Positions 47,314 through 56,910 are shown, numbered from the stretch's first letter. The stretch is DNA of 64,000 bases from Symsagittifera roscoffensis (GCF_963678635.1 NC_087062.1:74059345-74123344); one strand, 5' to 3'. A program made the numbers and translations. The notes: generated by a model from the letters alone, not told the origin.

Positions 47314-47724
47314 ATAACAACAAAATACGACCTTGTAATCACACCTCATACACAAACAGTTGGATATATTCGAACAAAGCGACAAACACTAAAGAGAAAA
47401 ATAATAACTAAACAAAGACAAATAACACGAAAAAGATTTTCAAAAAACCGAAACGCATTTTCAGAATCAGAAACCAACAGTTTAGACGAACTTTACAAAC
47501 TAAAAGAATCAATAGATAAAAATTGCCCAATTCACAATCAATTATATTTCTCTGACTCAGAAACAACTTCAAATTCATCAAAAAGAGGAAAAAGAAGAAT
47601 AAAAAAGCAGTATAAACACAAACCAGTACATTTATACAATTGGAATCAACCAATTAGACACATTAATAATTACATATTAACAGTCATCGAACGAAAAAAT
47701 GAGCTCAACGCACACCCCAGGTGA
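47314..47724 (+). CDS. ATG-less Arg/Lys-rich open frame before gag, unknown
   Basis: There are 136 codons without a stop and without an ATG, from just after a TAG (47311) to TGA (47722), overlapping the start of the gag frame by 26 nt in another phase. The N-terminal half has a basic stretch, IRTKRQTLKRKIITKQRQ. The C-terminal half has FSDSETTSNSSKRGKRRIKK, an acidic/serine cluster next to a nuclear-localisation-like cluster. In sequence this AT-rich, an open run of this length is unlikely by chance. It could be the 3' exon of a spliced accessory protein, or a gag extension reached by frameshifting. No family is recognised. Confidence 0.3.
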   Translation: MTTKYDLVITPHTQTVGYIRTKRQTLKRKIITKQRQITRKRFSKNRNAFSESETNSLDELYKLKESIDKNCPIHNQLYFSDSETTSNSSKRGKRRIKKQYKHKPVHLYNWNQPIRHINNYILTVIERKNELNAHPR

Positions 47725-49549
47725 AGAAAGTCCAGATGATGATGATATCTTTCCTTTTACAGTAGATGCAACCACAGATAGAGGACAACATATATTTTGC
47801 AAAAATTTACTCTTAAATTTATTTGAACCCGGAATCAGTCCATGCAAAACAGAGTTCCCAGATGTAAAAATCAAAAGACAAATTATCGATCACTATCTAA
47901 AAGATATATGTAACTTAACACAACAATACGGAATCTACTCCATAGAATTCACCTCACCAAACCAGAATCACAGTAAATATACAATTCAAACAGACGACCT
48001 TGATTTAGAATTTTCAAAAGTATTTTCAGAATATATCAAAAGCATCCAATATCATAACTCACAAAGAGCAAACTCCATATTCACCAATGAAGTTTTCGCA
48101 ATAATATATAGTTATATCTCGATTTTAGAAAACGAAATCCCAATACCAAATGTCTCACCGACAGAAACATCTAAACATATAAGAGTACGACATGAAATTA
48201 CACTACTCTCTAGTTATCTAAACATCATTAAAGAAAATTTCACGAAAGACGAAGTTTCACAACATACAAAACATGACCTACAAAAAATTTTGGCATGGTT
48301 CATAATAGATTATTTCACACACAATATTGATTTAATTTCACAAGCAAGAAAAAATTTTAGACCCCAAAACTCAAACGATGATACCGCTATCACAGAACAA
48401 TCAGACTATGTATGGGACCCCGAATGGTCTCATCACGCATTTATAAACTTCCCACAATCAATCTCAAGTCAAGCAATAAGTACGATATCTTACATAAGAG
48501 ATTATGTAAGAGTAATACCATTAACCATTGATGCAACACCATTAAACTATAATACATTTTTACCCGATATGCAAAATAAAAGTTTAAACTCTACAGTCAT
48601 ACACAATGAAAGCCTCAATGGAACTAGGAATCTTACTCAACAAGATATCCAGACACCATCACACTTCATAACTGAAGAAATTGTACACACAACAACTACA
48701 CAACAAAGTATTTCACCAATACGTCCAAACTTGACAACACCAAGAAATACAAACCCTTCACAAACACAGGTAACCTTACAATCAACCGTTAAACCTTCGG
48801 TTGCCCCAAAATATTCACACATGGATTACCAAACATATAGACCCATGACAATACCGTCAAAAACACGCAAAACGTTCACTAGAAACAATTTTGCAGACCA
48901 TAATTATAATTACACACATCCATCAAAAACAAATTATCAACCACGAAAAATTTTTAGTACTTATACAAGACCTCGAAATTGGGATAACCCAATGGCACCA
49001 CCTAATTCAGTAAATTTCCAAACAAATTTACATCCTTCACAGGATCGTAGTGAAAATTACCCATTTTTTCAACAAAATAAAAATAAAAAACAGACATCTC
49101 ATCAAATGGATTATTTATCCTCAGATGATGATTTCTTACAACCAGACATATTTGCACCATATAATCAAGAATATCGTGGACAAGGAGTACAGAAACCACA
49201 TACAAATCATAGAATTTTTTCTCCACAACCGATAGATACACAACATCAACAACCAATTCAGCAACAAAACCCAATGATTACACACTCGTATCAACCAACA
49301 CAAAAGCAAAATGAAATACCACTCCCATATTATCTTCAACAACACGAAATAACAAGAAATCAACTTTCAAATTTTTCTCAAATGCCAAATGCAGCAGAAT
49401 CATTACAAATGACAATGAATCCATACCTTATGGGTGGATCATCAATAACATCAAATAAACCTTTAATGGTATTCACTGGAACAGACCCTGAGTACTCTGT
49501 AGAAGATTATCTAAATGCAGTAACAGCAAATTTGATTTTAAATATATAG
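47699..49549 (+). CDS. gag: Gag N-terminal frame of the Ty3/gypsy-like element
   Basis: A 616-codon frame. Residues about 1-230 are likely helical and matrix/capsid-like. Residues about 230-560 are low-complexity, rich in Gln, Asn, Thr, Pro and Tyr. The last 30 residues (PLMVFTGTDPEYSVEDYLNA) are the start of the retrotransposon gag capsid core. The frame stops there, and the rest of the core continues at once in the -1 frame from about 49535. The heptamer A_AAT_TTG (49528-49534), in the correct phase for -1 slippage, lies 13 bases before the stop. Either programmed frameshifting or a 1-bp lesion would explain it. Bases are A-rich and G-poor, as in the rest of the element. Confidence 0.7.
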   Translation: MSSTHTPGEESPDDDDIFPFTVDATTDRGQHIFCKNLLLNLFEPGISPCKTEFPDVKIKRQIIDHYLKDICNLTQQYGIYSIEFTSPNQNHSKYTIQTDDLDLEFSKVFSEYIKSIQYHNSQRANSIFTNEVFAIIYSYISILENEIPIPNVSPTETSKHIRVRHEITLLSSYLNIIKENFTKDEVSQHTKHDLQKILAWFIIDYFTHNIDLISQARKNFRPQNSNDDTAITEQSDYVWDPEWSHHAFINFPQSISSQAISTISYIRDYVRVIPLTIDATPLNYNTFLPDMQNKSLNSTVIHNESLNGTRNLTQQDIQTPSHFITEEIVHTTTTQQSISPIRPNLTTPRNTNPSQTQVTLQSTVKPSVAPKYSHMDYQTYRPMTIPSKTRKTFTRNNFADHNYNYTHPSKTNYQPRKIFSTYTRPRNWDNPMAPPNSVNFQTNLHPSQDRSENYPFFQQNKNKKQTSHQMDYLSSDDDFLQPDIFAPYNQEYRGQGVQKPHTNHRIFSPQPIDTQHQQPIQQQNPMITHSYQPTQKQNEIPLPYYLQQHEITRNQLSNFSQMPNAAESLQMTMNPYLMGGSSITSNKPLMVFTGTDPEYSVEDYLNAVTANLILNI

Positions 49550-50355
49550 GACCTGAACCAATTAATACGCCACTACATCAAAACTGGATACATCGACGCA
49601 CAGCGTTGATACAAACAACTTTAGATGGCGCAGCCCAAAAATGGTTTTCAGTATTGCCCCTAGAAATAAAATCAAATTGGAAAAGGTTTACACAAGAGTT
49701 TTCAAAAATGTTTGACTCCGAAAGAAACAAACAACAACAAAGAGTTTTATGTAATGAGATTCGCATATTACCAAACGAAACCATCAAGCAGTTAGCAGTA
49801 CGAATCGAAACACTAGTTCGAAAAGCATATTCATTAAATACGCACGACTATAAAAACACAAAAATGACAGAAGTCTTAATGATGACCTTAACACCACAAT
49901 TACGGAAAATAGCAATAAAAAAGAGAGCATCACATCCTTCTTCAATTCGAGAACCCAATTTAGATTTTCGAAAACTAGTAGACAAATTAGAACAAGCAGA
50001 AATCACAATGAAACTCGAAGAAACGGAAAATCTGAAACTACAATACGTTAACAGAATTGAAACAACTTCCACAAATATTAACAATATACAAGAATCAGAT
50101 ACAAACCTCGTTGAAAAAATCACTGAAATACTCAATATTTACGAAAAACACCCAAACTTTAAAGGCAAACCATCTTTCAAAAAATGGTGTAATTATTGCC
50201 GACGATACGGACATAGTATTTCTGAATGTAGACAAAAACAGCAAGATAATCAAAACAAAAAAACCTCAAAAATACAAAGAACCAAACAAGTCATTTTATC
50301 AATATATGAAGAAAGATCAAAATCTACCAAACAAAAATGTATACAGCAACAATAG
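49535..50355 (+). CDS. gag: Gag capsid core and zinc-knuckle frame
   Basis: It continues gag in the -1 frame. TALIQTTLDGAAQKWFSVLP and FTQEFSKMFDSE are classical retrotransposon gag core motifs. A CX2CX4HX4C zinc knuckle (C-N-Y-C...H...C) is encoded at 50188-50229 and would bind element RNA. An ATG-initiated form would start only at 49606 with a non-ATG codon, so translation most likely enters from the upstream frame. After the knuckle the frame runs into unrelated residues and stops at 50355, while the next frame (+1) carries on. The true junction is likely in the A-run at about 50250-50275. Confidence 0.75.
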
Positions 50356-51655
50356 TTCAGGAAAACCACTCCCGAACAATGCAAATTATACAAGAAACCA
50401 ATCACCACATAACTCAAGTTATAGAGGAAGATCGCCAGAACGAAGAAATACACAAAATTCGTCACAAAATCACTACTATAGACCAAATAGTAGAAATAAC
50501 TACTCCAGATCTAATTCAAACACAACACAGTTTGTTTCTAGATCTAATTCCCAATCAAGAAATAGATACTATCCAAACAATCAATCACGAAACTCATCAT
50601 ATAATAGAAATAGAAACTACTCTAATAATCGAAATAGAAGTTATTCAAACAATCGAAATCAGTATTATCCAAACAACCGATCAAAAAATAACTCATACAA
50701 CAGAACAAACAGTAATTATCAAAATAGATCGCGAAATAATTCACAAAATCGACATTCAAGTTATAATAATCGTTATAGAAATTATTCCCAATCACCACAC
50801 CGGAATAATAATCACTACAATAATTCTAATAATCGCCACAGAAGTAGTACACCTAAACATCAAAGACATATCAATCAAGTACAATCTAATCCAGAAACAA
50901 CATCAGACCCTCCAGGTATTGATGACACAGTAACTGATACGTTACAACTCAATCAAATAAACTGTGGATCATCAGATTCAGAAAGCGACACAGAAAACAC
51001 TCTCTCCATCAATATGATCAAAGTCGAAAATGACTATGAACTTGTTATATATGAACAACCTTTTTCATCACACATATACGAAAATCATTCAGAATTTCTT
51101 CAAAATTATTATACTAAACCTATACATTCCACACCAACGACGCAAGAAACAAATGGAATTAACACTACAAATCAACCCAATGAAAATGTCAAAACAAAAT
51201 GCTTGAATACAAATCACATCTATCAGAATATACAAAAAGAACAACCTAAAGAAAAAATTTGGACAATCCCATTTCTCTTAGAAAGTCCAAGAAACAAAGA
51301 ATTTCAACCACCAGATCTTGAAATTGATTTTTTAATTGATTCAGGAGCAGAATCAAATATAATAAACATTCCCACATGGAATGAAATAAAAACTTTACAC
51401 CCAAAACTGACACCTCTTGAAACCTCCAGTAAGTTAGCAACAGCACAGGGATCAACATTAATAAACTACGGAAAAATCCAATTATTTCTTCTCCCCACAA
51501 GAACAATAGAGCAAAATAAAATTTTAAATAAGCCATTTAAACAAATATTCCATATCACTGATATTAAACATAATATCATTGGAACACCATTTATCTCGAA
51601 GTATATACCAACAATCAACATCTTGAAAAGTAAAATATTAATCAAAGATAAATAG
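50240..51655 (+). CDS. pro: Asn/Arg/Ser/Tyr-rich linker and aspartic protease
   Basis: The open frame extends upstream to 50057, but only from about 50250 does the sequence look like the true continuation of gag. It first encodes about 200 residues dominated by N, R, S and Y in short repeats (NNRNRSYSNNRNQ type). It then encodes a retropepsin with the active site DFLIDSGAESN (DSGA at 51338-51349) and a flap/C-terminal part ending FHITDIKHNIIGTPFI. The frame ends at a single TAG (51653-51655), after which the same frame stays open for another 624 bp. Confidence 0.75.
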   Translation, partial: SKIIKTKKPQKYKEPNKSFYQYMKKDQNLPNKNVYSNNSSGKPLPNNANYTRNQSPHNSSYRGRSPERRNTQNSSQNHYYRPNSRNNYSRSNSNTTQFVSRSNSQSRNRYYPNNQSRNSSYNRNRNYSNNRNRSYSNNRNQYYPNNRSKNNSYNRTNSNYQNRSRNNSQNRHSSYNNRYRNYSQSPHRNNNHYNNSNNRHRSSTPKHQRHINQVQSNPETTSDPPGIDDTVTDTLQLNQINCGSSDSESDTENTLSINMIKVENDYELVIYEQPFSSHIYENHSEFLQNYYTKPIHSTPTTQETNGINTTNQPNENVKTKCLNTNHIYQNIQKEQPKEKIWTIPFLLESPRNKEFQPPDLEIDFLIDSGAESNIINIPTWNEIKTLHPKLTPLETSSKLATAQGSTLINYGKIQLFLLPTRTIEQNKILNKPFKQIFHITDIKHNIIGTPFISKYIPTINILKSKILIKDK

Positions 51656-52279
51656 ACAAAAACAAAAGACACATCCCTAACATTTTTTCAAAGATTAAAT
51701 AAACAACCACCATTCTTTTCAAAATTTTACCCAATATTTAATCAACAAAGGAAACACTTGAAACCACTATCAGGAAACATCTATAATTTTTCAATCCAAC
51801 AAGTTCACCAATATGATAAAGAACAAAACAAACAAAAATTTTATATGTCAGATTTTGAATTCAAACCAATTCATAAATTTTTCAAAATCACAATTTCATC
51901 AATAAAATATTTGAAAAACTCAAATTCAGATATTATTTCTTTACATGTATACAACAATACACCTTACCAAGTAACACTACCTTTAGGACTTTTAGGCTAT
52001 TGCGAAACCAACGCTACAATATCACCAATACACGAAAAAGCATATCGCGTAAATAATATACTCCAATTACTAGATATTTGCCAATCCACAATCCTTAATG
52101 AAGAATTATCTATAAATAACATAATAAGTAACGAAACTAGAAATACGGATTATTTCACAAAAACCCCATATTTCAAACCTACATTCAACATTAGTAACTA
52201 CACAGAGGATCAACAGAAATTTTTAACAATGTTTAATTTCCAACATTCACAAATAACACAAGACGAATTCGAAAAGTAG
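51656..52279 (+). CDS. pol: Protease-RT linker domain (downstream of in-frame TAG)
   Basis: It is in the same frame as the protease, separated only by TAG 51653-51655, so it may be reached by stop-codon readthrough or be one polyprotein with a nonsense change. It contains DIISLHVYNNTPYQVTLPLG and LLGYCETNATISP, a beta-rich linker with N-x-T and L-P-x-G motifs like the dUTPase-fold-like segment found between PR and RT in some Ty3/gypsy elements (inference). The first ATG-like start (TTG) would be 51758. The end overlaps the RT frame by 43 nt (52237-52279). Confidence 0.55.
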   Translation, partial: TKTKDTSLTFFQRLNKQPPFFSKFYPIFNQQRKHLKPLSGNIYNFSIQQVHQYDKEQNKQKFYMSDFEFKPIHKFFKITISSIKYLKNSNSDIISLHVYNNTPYQVTLPLGLLGYCETNATISPIHEKAYRVNNILQLLDICQSTILNEELSINNIISNETRNTDYFTKTPYFKPTFNISNYTEDQQKFLTMFNFQHSQITQDEFEK

Positions 52280-55200
52280 CCAAACAGCTAATTAAATATT
52301 CATCAGTCTATGCAACATCCAAATTCGATGTTGGCAAAATCAGTTCATCACTACATCTCCCGTTAAAACCAGACGCATTTTTCAAAAAACAGAGAGCAAG
52401 TAAAGTACCAATTCACTTACACGATAAAGTGAACAGATTACTCGACATTTTAGAACAATATAACATTATATCACCAGTTAATAAAGAAGAAAAACCAAAA
52501 GGCAACACATTTATCAACCCCGTTATCATTCTAGCTAAAGGAGAATCATTAAAAATCGTTCTCGATGCTAGATACCTCAATTCACTCATAGATGAATCAA
52601 AATGTAATTGGTCCATTGAACCTATACAAGTTATTTTAACAAAAATAAACGGCAAATACTTTACAACCGCCGATATGAATAGTGCATATAATCAAATGCC
52701 ACTAGACGAACAATCACCACGTTTAACACAATTTGTTATTGGAAACCATCAATATGAATTCAACCGCTTATTCTATGGAATATCCATAGGACCAGCAGCA
52801 TTTTCAGCCTTCATGAGCAAAATTTTTAGACCACTAATACTCAAGAAAAACGCAATCACCTATTTAGACGATGTTTTAATGCAATCACAAACAAAAGAAG
52901 AAATGTTCAATGTTTTAGAAAAATATCACCAAATACTTCAGAACGAAAATCTGAAGGCCGCCCCCGATAAATCACACTTCTTTTTGACAAGAGTTAAATT
53001 CTTAGGACATAATATGGAAAGAAAAACAATCACTCCATTGAAATCACGCATTGACGCTATTCAAAAACTTCAACCACCAACAAATAAAAAGAAAATCCAA
53101 GAATTTCTTGGAATGTTAAATTTTTTAAGTAAATATGTTTATAAAATGCAATTATATCTACGACCATTCTATAATATACTCAGACAACAAAATAATTTTG
53201 AATGGAATACAGAACATCAAGCACGATTTGAAGAAATGAAGAAACTTTTAACTGAACAAATTTCAAACACAATTCCAGATCCCGATCAACCATTTTATGC
53301 AATGTGCGATGCTTCGAACTTTGGCATCGGCGCAGCATTATTACAATCACACAACGGTACAAACAAAATGAACCTCATATCAGCAAATTCTCGATTATTC
53401 ACTCAAGCAGAGCTACGACTCTCAACTCTAATGAGAGAATGTACAGCCATAATATATACACTAACAGAATATGAATTTCTGATACTTGGATCAAAACATC
53501 CCACAGTTCTATTCACAGACCATAAACCAATCATTTTTCTTTTTACACAAAAGTCTAATCCAAACCACCGAGTTTACAGATTTCAACTAATCCTAATGAA
53601 ATTTCCAAACTTACATATAGTTTGGACCGCAGGAAAAAATCTTGCATTACCAGACACCTTAAGTCGAAATACACCACCTGAATTACTTACACGAAAAACA
53701 ACAGTTGAAATACCCAAAAATATAAAATTCTACCTTGCAGAAAACGAAACATCACCCCGATTGGAATGCAAATATGCAGTAAAAACTAACGTTGAACAAT
53801 CACAAATAAATAGTTTACAACATTTCCCACTTTATTTAGATTGTCAAAATAACCACTATGAAGTTGATCTACTTGGAACATCAACTTTCAAACCAATCCC
53901 ATATTCACAATGGATCAAAAATAATACCCAACAAAAAAGAACAAAACAACACCCGCCTAAAAAAGACCATTTTCCATTAATTGAAAAAGAAAATTTAACT
54001 GATAAAATAAATTTATCAGGACCACAAACAAACGATTCGAAATACACAATAAATCAAGTTTTTGACCTCCATGACCCACTTGATACAATACCCTTATCTA
54101 AATTCGAAATTGAAAACATTTTTCTCCCTCCAACAGAAACAATTACAATTTCAACACTAAAACAATATCAAAATCTTGACCCGATAATTAGACAACTAAA
54201 ATCATGGCACAAATATAAAACTAAACCTATCAAGGCAGATTCAACCATTCTAGGAAACAAAACACTCCTCCGATACTTTCGCAAATTCAATAAAACAACA
54301 ATTAAAGAAAATACAGACCTTTTAGAGTATCACTTAAATGAATCTATAGTTCCTTGTCTCCCTTTAAGTATGATTCTCATAGCTTTTAATATTTCACATT
54401 CACAAAATATTAAAGGACACTCTGGATCAGAAAAAACATACTCAAATTTCATACAAAATTTTTATTTCCCAAATGCACCAATTTGGATAAAAGTACTATG
54501 CAATGACTGTATAGTATGTCAACTAAATAAACCTTACCCAAATCAAAAACAAATAGCACAAAAACAAGATTTTAAAGGACAAAGTTTATACTTTAATCAT
54601 CGGATCTCATTCGATACTAAAGGACCAATTTCACCCTCATCAGAAGGAAACTCCTACATTATGGTAATTGTTGACGCATTTACACATTATGTAGCACTTA
54701 ACCCAGTACCACATTGTAACGCTTATTACGCTTACACAACACTCTATGAACACTGGATAGCCAAATTCGGACTACCAGAAATTTTAGTTACAGACAACGG
54801 TACAGAATTCATAAATAATGAAATTATCACACTATGTCATTTATATAACATTAAACACAAACCACGTACATCTCACGCACCTTGGACAAACGGCTTAGTC
54901 GAAGGTATGAACCGTTCATTACAAGAATATCTTAGATGTATCATCAACGGAAATGATACAAGATATACCGAATGGTCAGCAGATGTAAAACTATTTCCCT
55001 TAGCATATAATTCACAAATCACGACAACTCTAGGAATGTCACCATATGAAATGGTTTTTAACCAAAAGCCACGCAAACCAATAATGTTTACAGCAAACTC
55101 TCATAAAAACGCACAAGGTTATTGTCAACCAAATAAAGACTCAATTTGTTATAACCTACCTTTACATACACACGATGAAGATCATTTTCATCACCCACAA

Positions 55201-55281
55201 ATTCTTAAATTAGCCTCCGGTACACACACCGAATGGATTTTTATAGAGATAAAAAACATAATGAAATTTATCAAAAAATAA
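52237..55281 (+). CDS. pol: Reverse transcriptase, RNase H and DD35E integrase
   Basis: It is in the -1 frame relative to the linker. The open frame starts at 52237, and RT-like residues are already present by 52264 (KVAKQLIKYSSVYA), well before the first GTG at 52429. RT shows FTTADMNSAYNQMPLD, FNRLFYGISIGPAAF and the YLDD catalytic box at 52861-52872. RNase H shows YAMCDASNFGIGAALL and LFTDHKPI. Integrase shows an HHCC zinc domain (GHSGSEKTY...CNDCIVC) and catalytic D (54613), D (54793) and E (54901), spaced as D,59,D,35,E. The order PR-RT-RH-IN is that of Ty3/gypsy. The last few codons before the stop at 55281 are already out of frame. All catalytic residues are intact. Confidence 0.92.
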   Translation, partial: FPTFTNNTRRIRKVAKQLIKYSSVYATSKFDVGKISSSLHLPLKPDAFFKKQRASKVPIHLHDKVNRLLDILEQYNIISPVNKEEKPKGNTFINPVIILAKGESLKIVLDARYLNSLIDESKCNWSIEPIQVILTKINGKYFTTADMNSAYNQMPLDEQSPRLTQFVIGNHQYEFNRLFYGISIGPAAFSAFMSKIFRPLILKKNAITYLDDVLMQSQTKEEMFNVLEKYHQILQNENLKAAPDKSHFFLTRVKFLGHNMERKTITPLKSRIDAIQKLQPPTNKKKIQEFLGMLNFLSKYVYKMQLYLRPFYNILRQQNNFEWNTEHQARFEEMKKLLTEQISNTIPDPDQPFYAMCDASNFGIGAALLQSHNGTNKMNLISANSRLFTQAELRLSTLMRECTAIIYTLTEYEFLILGSKHPTVLFTDHKPIIFLFTQKSNPNHRVYRFQLILMKFPNLHIVWTAGKNLALPDTLSRNTPPELLTRKTTVEIPKNIKFYLAENETSPRLECKYAVKTNVEQSQINSLQHFPLYLDCQNNHYEVDLLGTSTFKPIPYSQWIKNNTQQKRTKQHPPKKDHFPLIEKENLTDKINLSGPQTNDSKYTINQVFDLHDPLDTIPLSKFEIENIFLPPTETITISTLKQYQNLDPIIRQLKSWHKYKTKPIKADSTILGNKTLLRYFRKFNKTTIKENTDLLEYHLNESIVPCLPLSMILIAFNISHSQNIKGHSGSEKTYSNFIQNFYFPNAPIWIKVLCNDCIVCQLNKPYPNQKQIAQKQDFKGQSLYFNHRISFDTKGPISPSSEGNSYIMVIVDAFTHYVALNPVPHCNAYYAYTTLYEHWIAKFGLPEILVTDNGTEFINNEIITLCHLYNIKHKPRTSHAPWTNGLVEGMNRSLQEYLRCIINGNDTRYTEWSADVKLFPLAYNSQITTTLGMSPYEMVFNQKPRKPIMFTANSHKNAQGYCQPNKDSICYNLPLHTHDEDHFHHPQILKLASGTHTEWIFIEIKNIMKFIKK

Positions 55282-55892
55282 CAAAAAAGTTATTACAAAG
55301 GCAAAACATAAATGAACAAATAAATTCACGTTTTACACCAGCCTCCGATTTAAAAATTGGAACATTTGTTTTAATACCTAATTTCACTACTCAAAAAGGA
55401 ATTTCTAAAAAATTACAACCCCTTCGTAAAGGACCATACCAAATAATTTCAAAACCCACTGATGTCACATATAAAATTACCGATTCAGACAAAAAGGAAA
55501 TCGTTCAGCACCGAAACAACCTATTACCTTATTATCCAAAAGAATACGCACTCCGCGAATTAACTCAATTATATTCTTTTACAGGTTTAAAAGTTATTCA
55601 AAATGATCCACATCCGAATAACACAACAGAGGAACAAAATGATATCCCCATCGAAAATAAAAATACAAAATCAACCACCACCAGAAAAAATACAAAAAAC
55701 CTAGATCAAAAAACATCTCAAAAAGCAAGAAAAAATAGAAAAAAGACAGAACAAATAATACCCCAAGAACAAATCGACAATTCAGAACATAGAATATCAA
55801 CACGACTTAGAAATCAACCCCGTAAAAATTATAAAATATTCATCCCCCAATCTAAAATATTAAAGAAAGTGGAATTTCAAAAACAATTTTAG
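55233..55892 (+). CDS. pol: Integrase C-terminal domain frame
   Basis: It continues pol in the -1 frame from about 55235. FYRDKKHNEIYQKITKKLL leads to a GIFVLIPN-like barrel start (KIGTFVLIPN) and KGPYQIISKPTDVTYKI, then VQHRNNLLPYYP. This is the SH3-like integrase C-terminal fold seen in Ty3/gypsy proteins. The last 80 residues are very rich in Lys, Thr, Asn and Gln, ending RISTRLRNQPRKNYK. No chromodomain is evident. Entry must be by frameshift or from an upstream indel, because the only start is internal. Confidence 0.75.
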   Translation: MDFYRDKKHNEIYQKITKKLLQRQNINEQINSRFTPASDLKIGTFVLIPNFTTQKGISKKLQPLRKGPYQIISKPTDVTYKITDSDKKEIVQHRNNLLPYYPKEYALRELTQLYSFTGLKVIQNDPHPNNTTEEQNDIPIENKNTKSTTTRKNTKNLDQKTSQKARKNRKKTEQIIPQEQIDNSEHRISTRLRNQPRKNYKIFIPQSKILKKVEFQKQF

Positions 55893-56486
55893 CTTTATAC
55901 TTCACAATCTTGAAACCTTTGAAACATTTTCAATTTTCATTTTTCAAAATAACATGCTGACAAACACGCAATGATTCTAGTTCAAATTTAGACCAATAGG
56001 ATTCATCCAATCCGTCACTTTCTCTAACTCAAACTAAGATCAGTTAGACGAATTATATAAAACTCCAGGCATATCTATAACTATAACTTCACGACCTCCA
56101 GGTCAAAAATAAGCAAACCACTCCAACTTGACAACTAAAATAAATATCACCATAATCCCGTATCCCTCCCTTATCTAATAACCCAAAAATCAACAATATT
56201 TCCCCAACTCAGACCACAAATACCCCCCAAACAAATTTGTTAACTTAGCCTAAAGTAACAAAATGAACATTTTAATTAGCCTAAAGTACAAAAAATCTCA
56301 CCATACCCCGGATCATTTGACAAACAAAAATAAAGAAAAAGACGACCTCCCGATCACCATAAAAGTCGCCACCAACAATTTTTTCAAAAACTCAACCCAC
56401 TTGTCAAAAAACTAATAAATAATCCGACCACACTTGAAAATTGCCCCAAACAACAAAAAATATTCGACCAAGAAGTCATTTCTTAA
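55893..56486 (+). other. Pol to hydrophobic-ORF spacer, no gene
   Basis: About 600 bp, A/C-rich, with stops in all + frames. It contains two GACCTCC blocks (56091 and 56343). It may carry signals for a subgenomic env transcript; nothing is proved. Confidence 0.4.
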
Positions 56487-56717
56487 ATGCTCTTCTATCA
56501 AACAGTCACTAAAATTTTCATAAACCTCAAACAATTTTTTACGATACTTGCAACTTTTATAATAATTCTTTTTGATATACTTGAATCTTTTCTAATAATC
56601 TTAATCATTTTTTGTAACATTTTTTTAATTTTCTACACTATATTCGAACTATTTCTCCAACTTTCCAAAACCCTTGATTATATCCACAGGTACGATTCAT
56701 ACAACTTGTCTAAATGA
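56487..56717 (+). CDS. Small hydrophobic protein frame A
   Basis: A 76-codon ATG-initiated frame, almost entirely Ile, Leu, Phe and Thr between residues 17 and 60 (TILATFIIILFDILESFLII and CNIFLIFYTIFELFL). It predicts one or two membrane helices and ends with a short polar tail. Its TGA stop overlaps the ATG of the next frame in ATGA (56714-56717). It looks like a small viral-type membrane protein, but U-rich sequence alone also gives hydrophobic codons, so coding status is uncertain. Confidence 0.3.
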   Translation: MLFYQTVTKIFINLKQFFTILATFIIILFDILESFLIILIIFCNIFLIFYTIFELFLQLSKTLDYIHRYDSYNLSK

Positions 56718-56899
56718 TACGAACTATTTTCAGTAGAACTGATATTTTTTTATTGTTTGTAATTTTCATAACATTTTTATCATCCCTCATTTTGACCATA
56801 TTATAATGTATAAAGAAAGCAATCCTCACATTTGCCCTAGCAACAATCCTTCTAATTCTTTTTTTGGAAGAATATTATAATAAACACCAACTTTCTCAC
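56714..56899 (+). CDS. Small hydrophobic frame B, interrupted by TAA
   Basis: It starts with the ATG overlapping the stop of frame A and encodes about 30 residues with a hydrophobic helix (FLLFVIFITFLSSLILTI). A TAA (56804-56806) follows, and the same frame then continues as CIKKAILTFALATILLILFL and a short polar end. Two membrane helices would result if the TAA were bypassed. No homologue is recognised. Confidence 0.22.
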
Positions 56900-56910
56900 T
56901 AAAGTAATAA

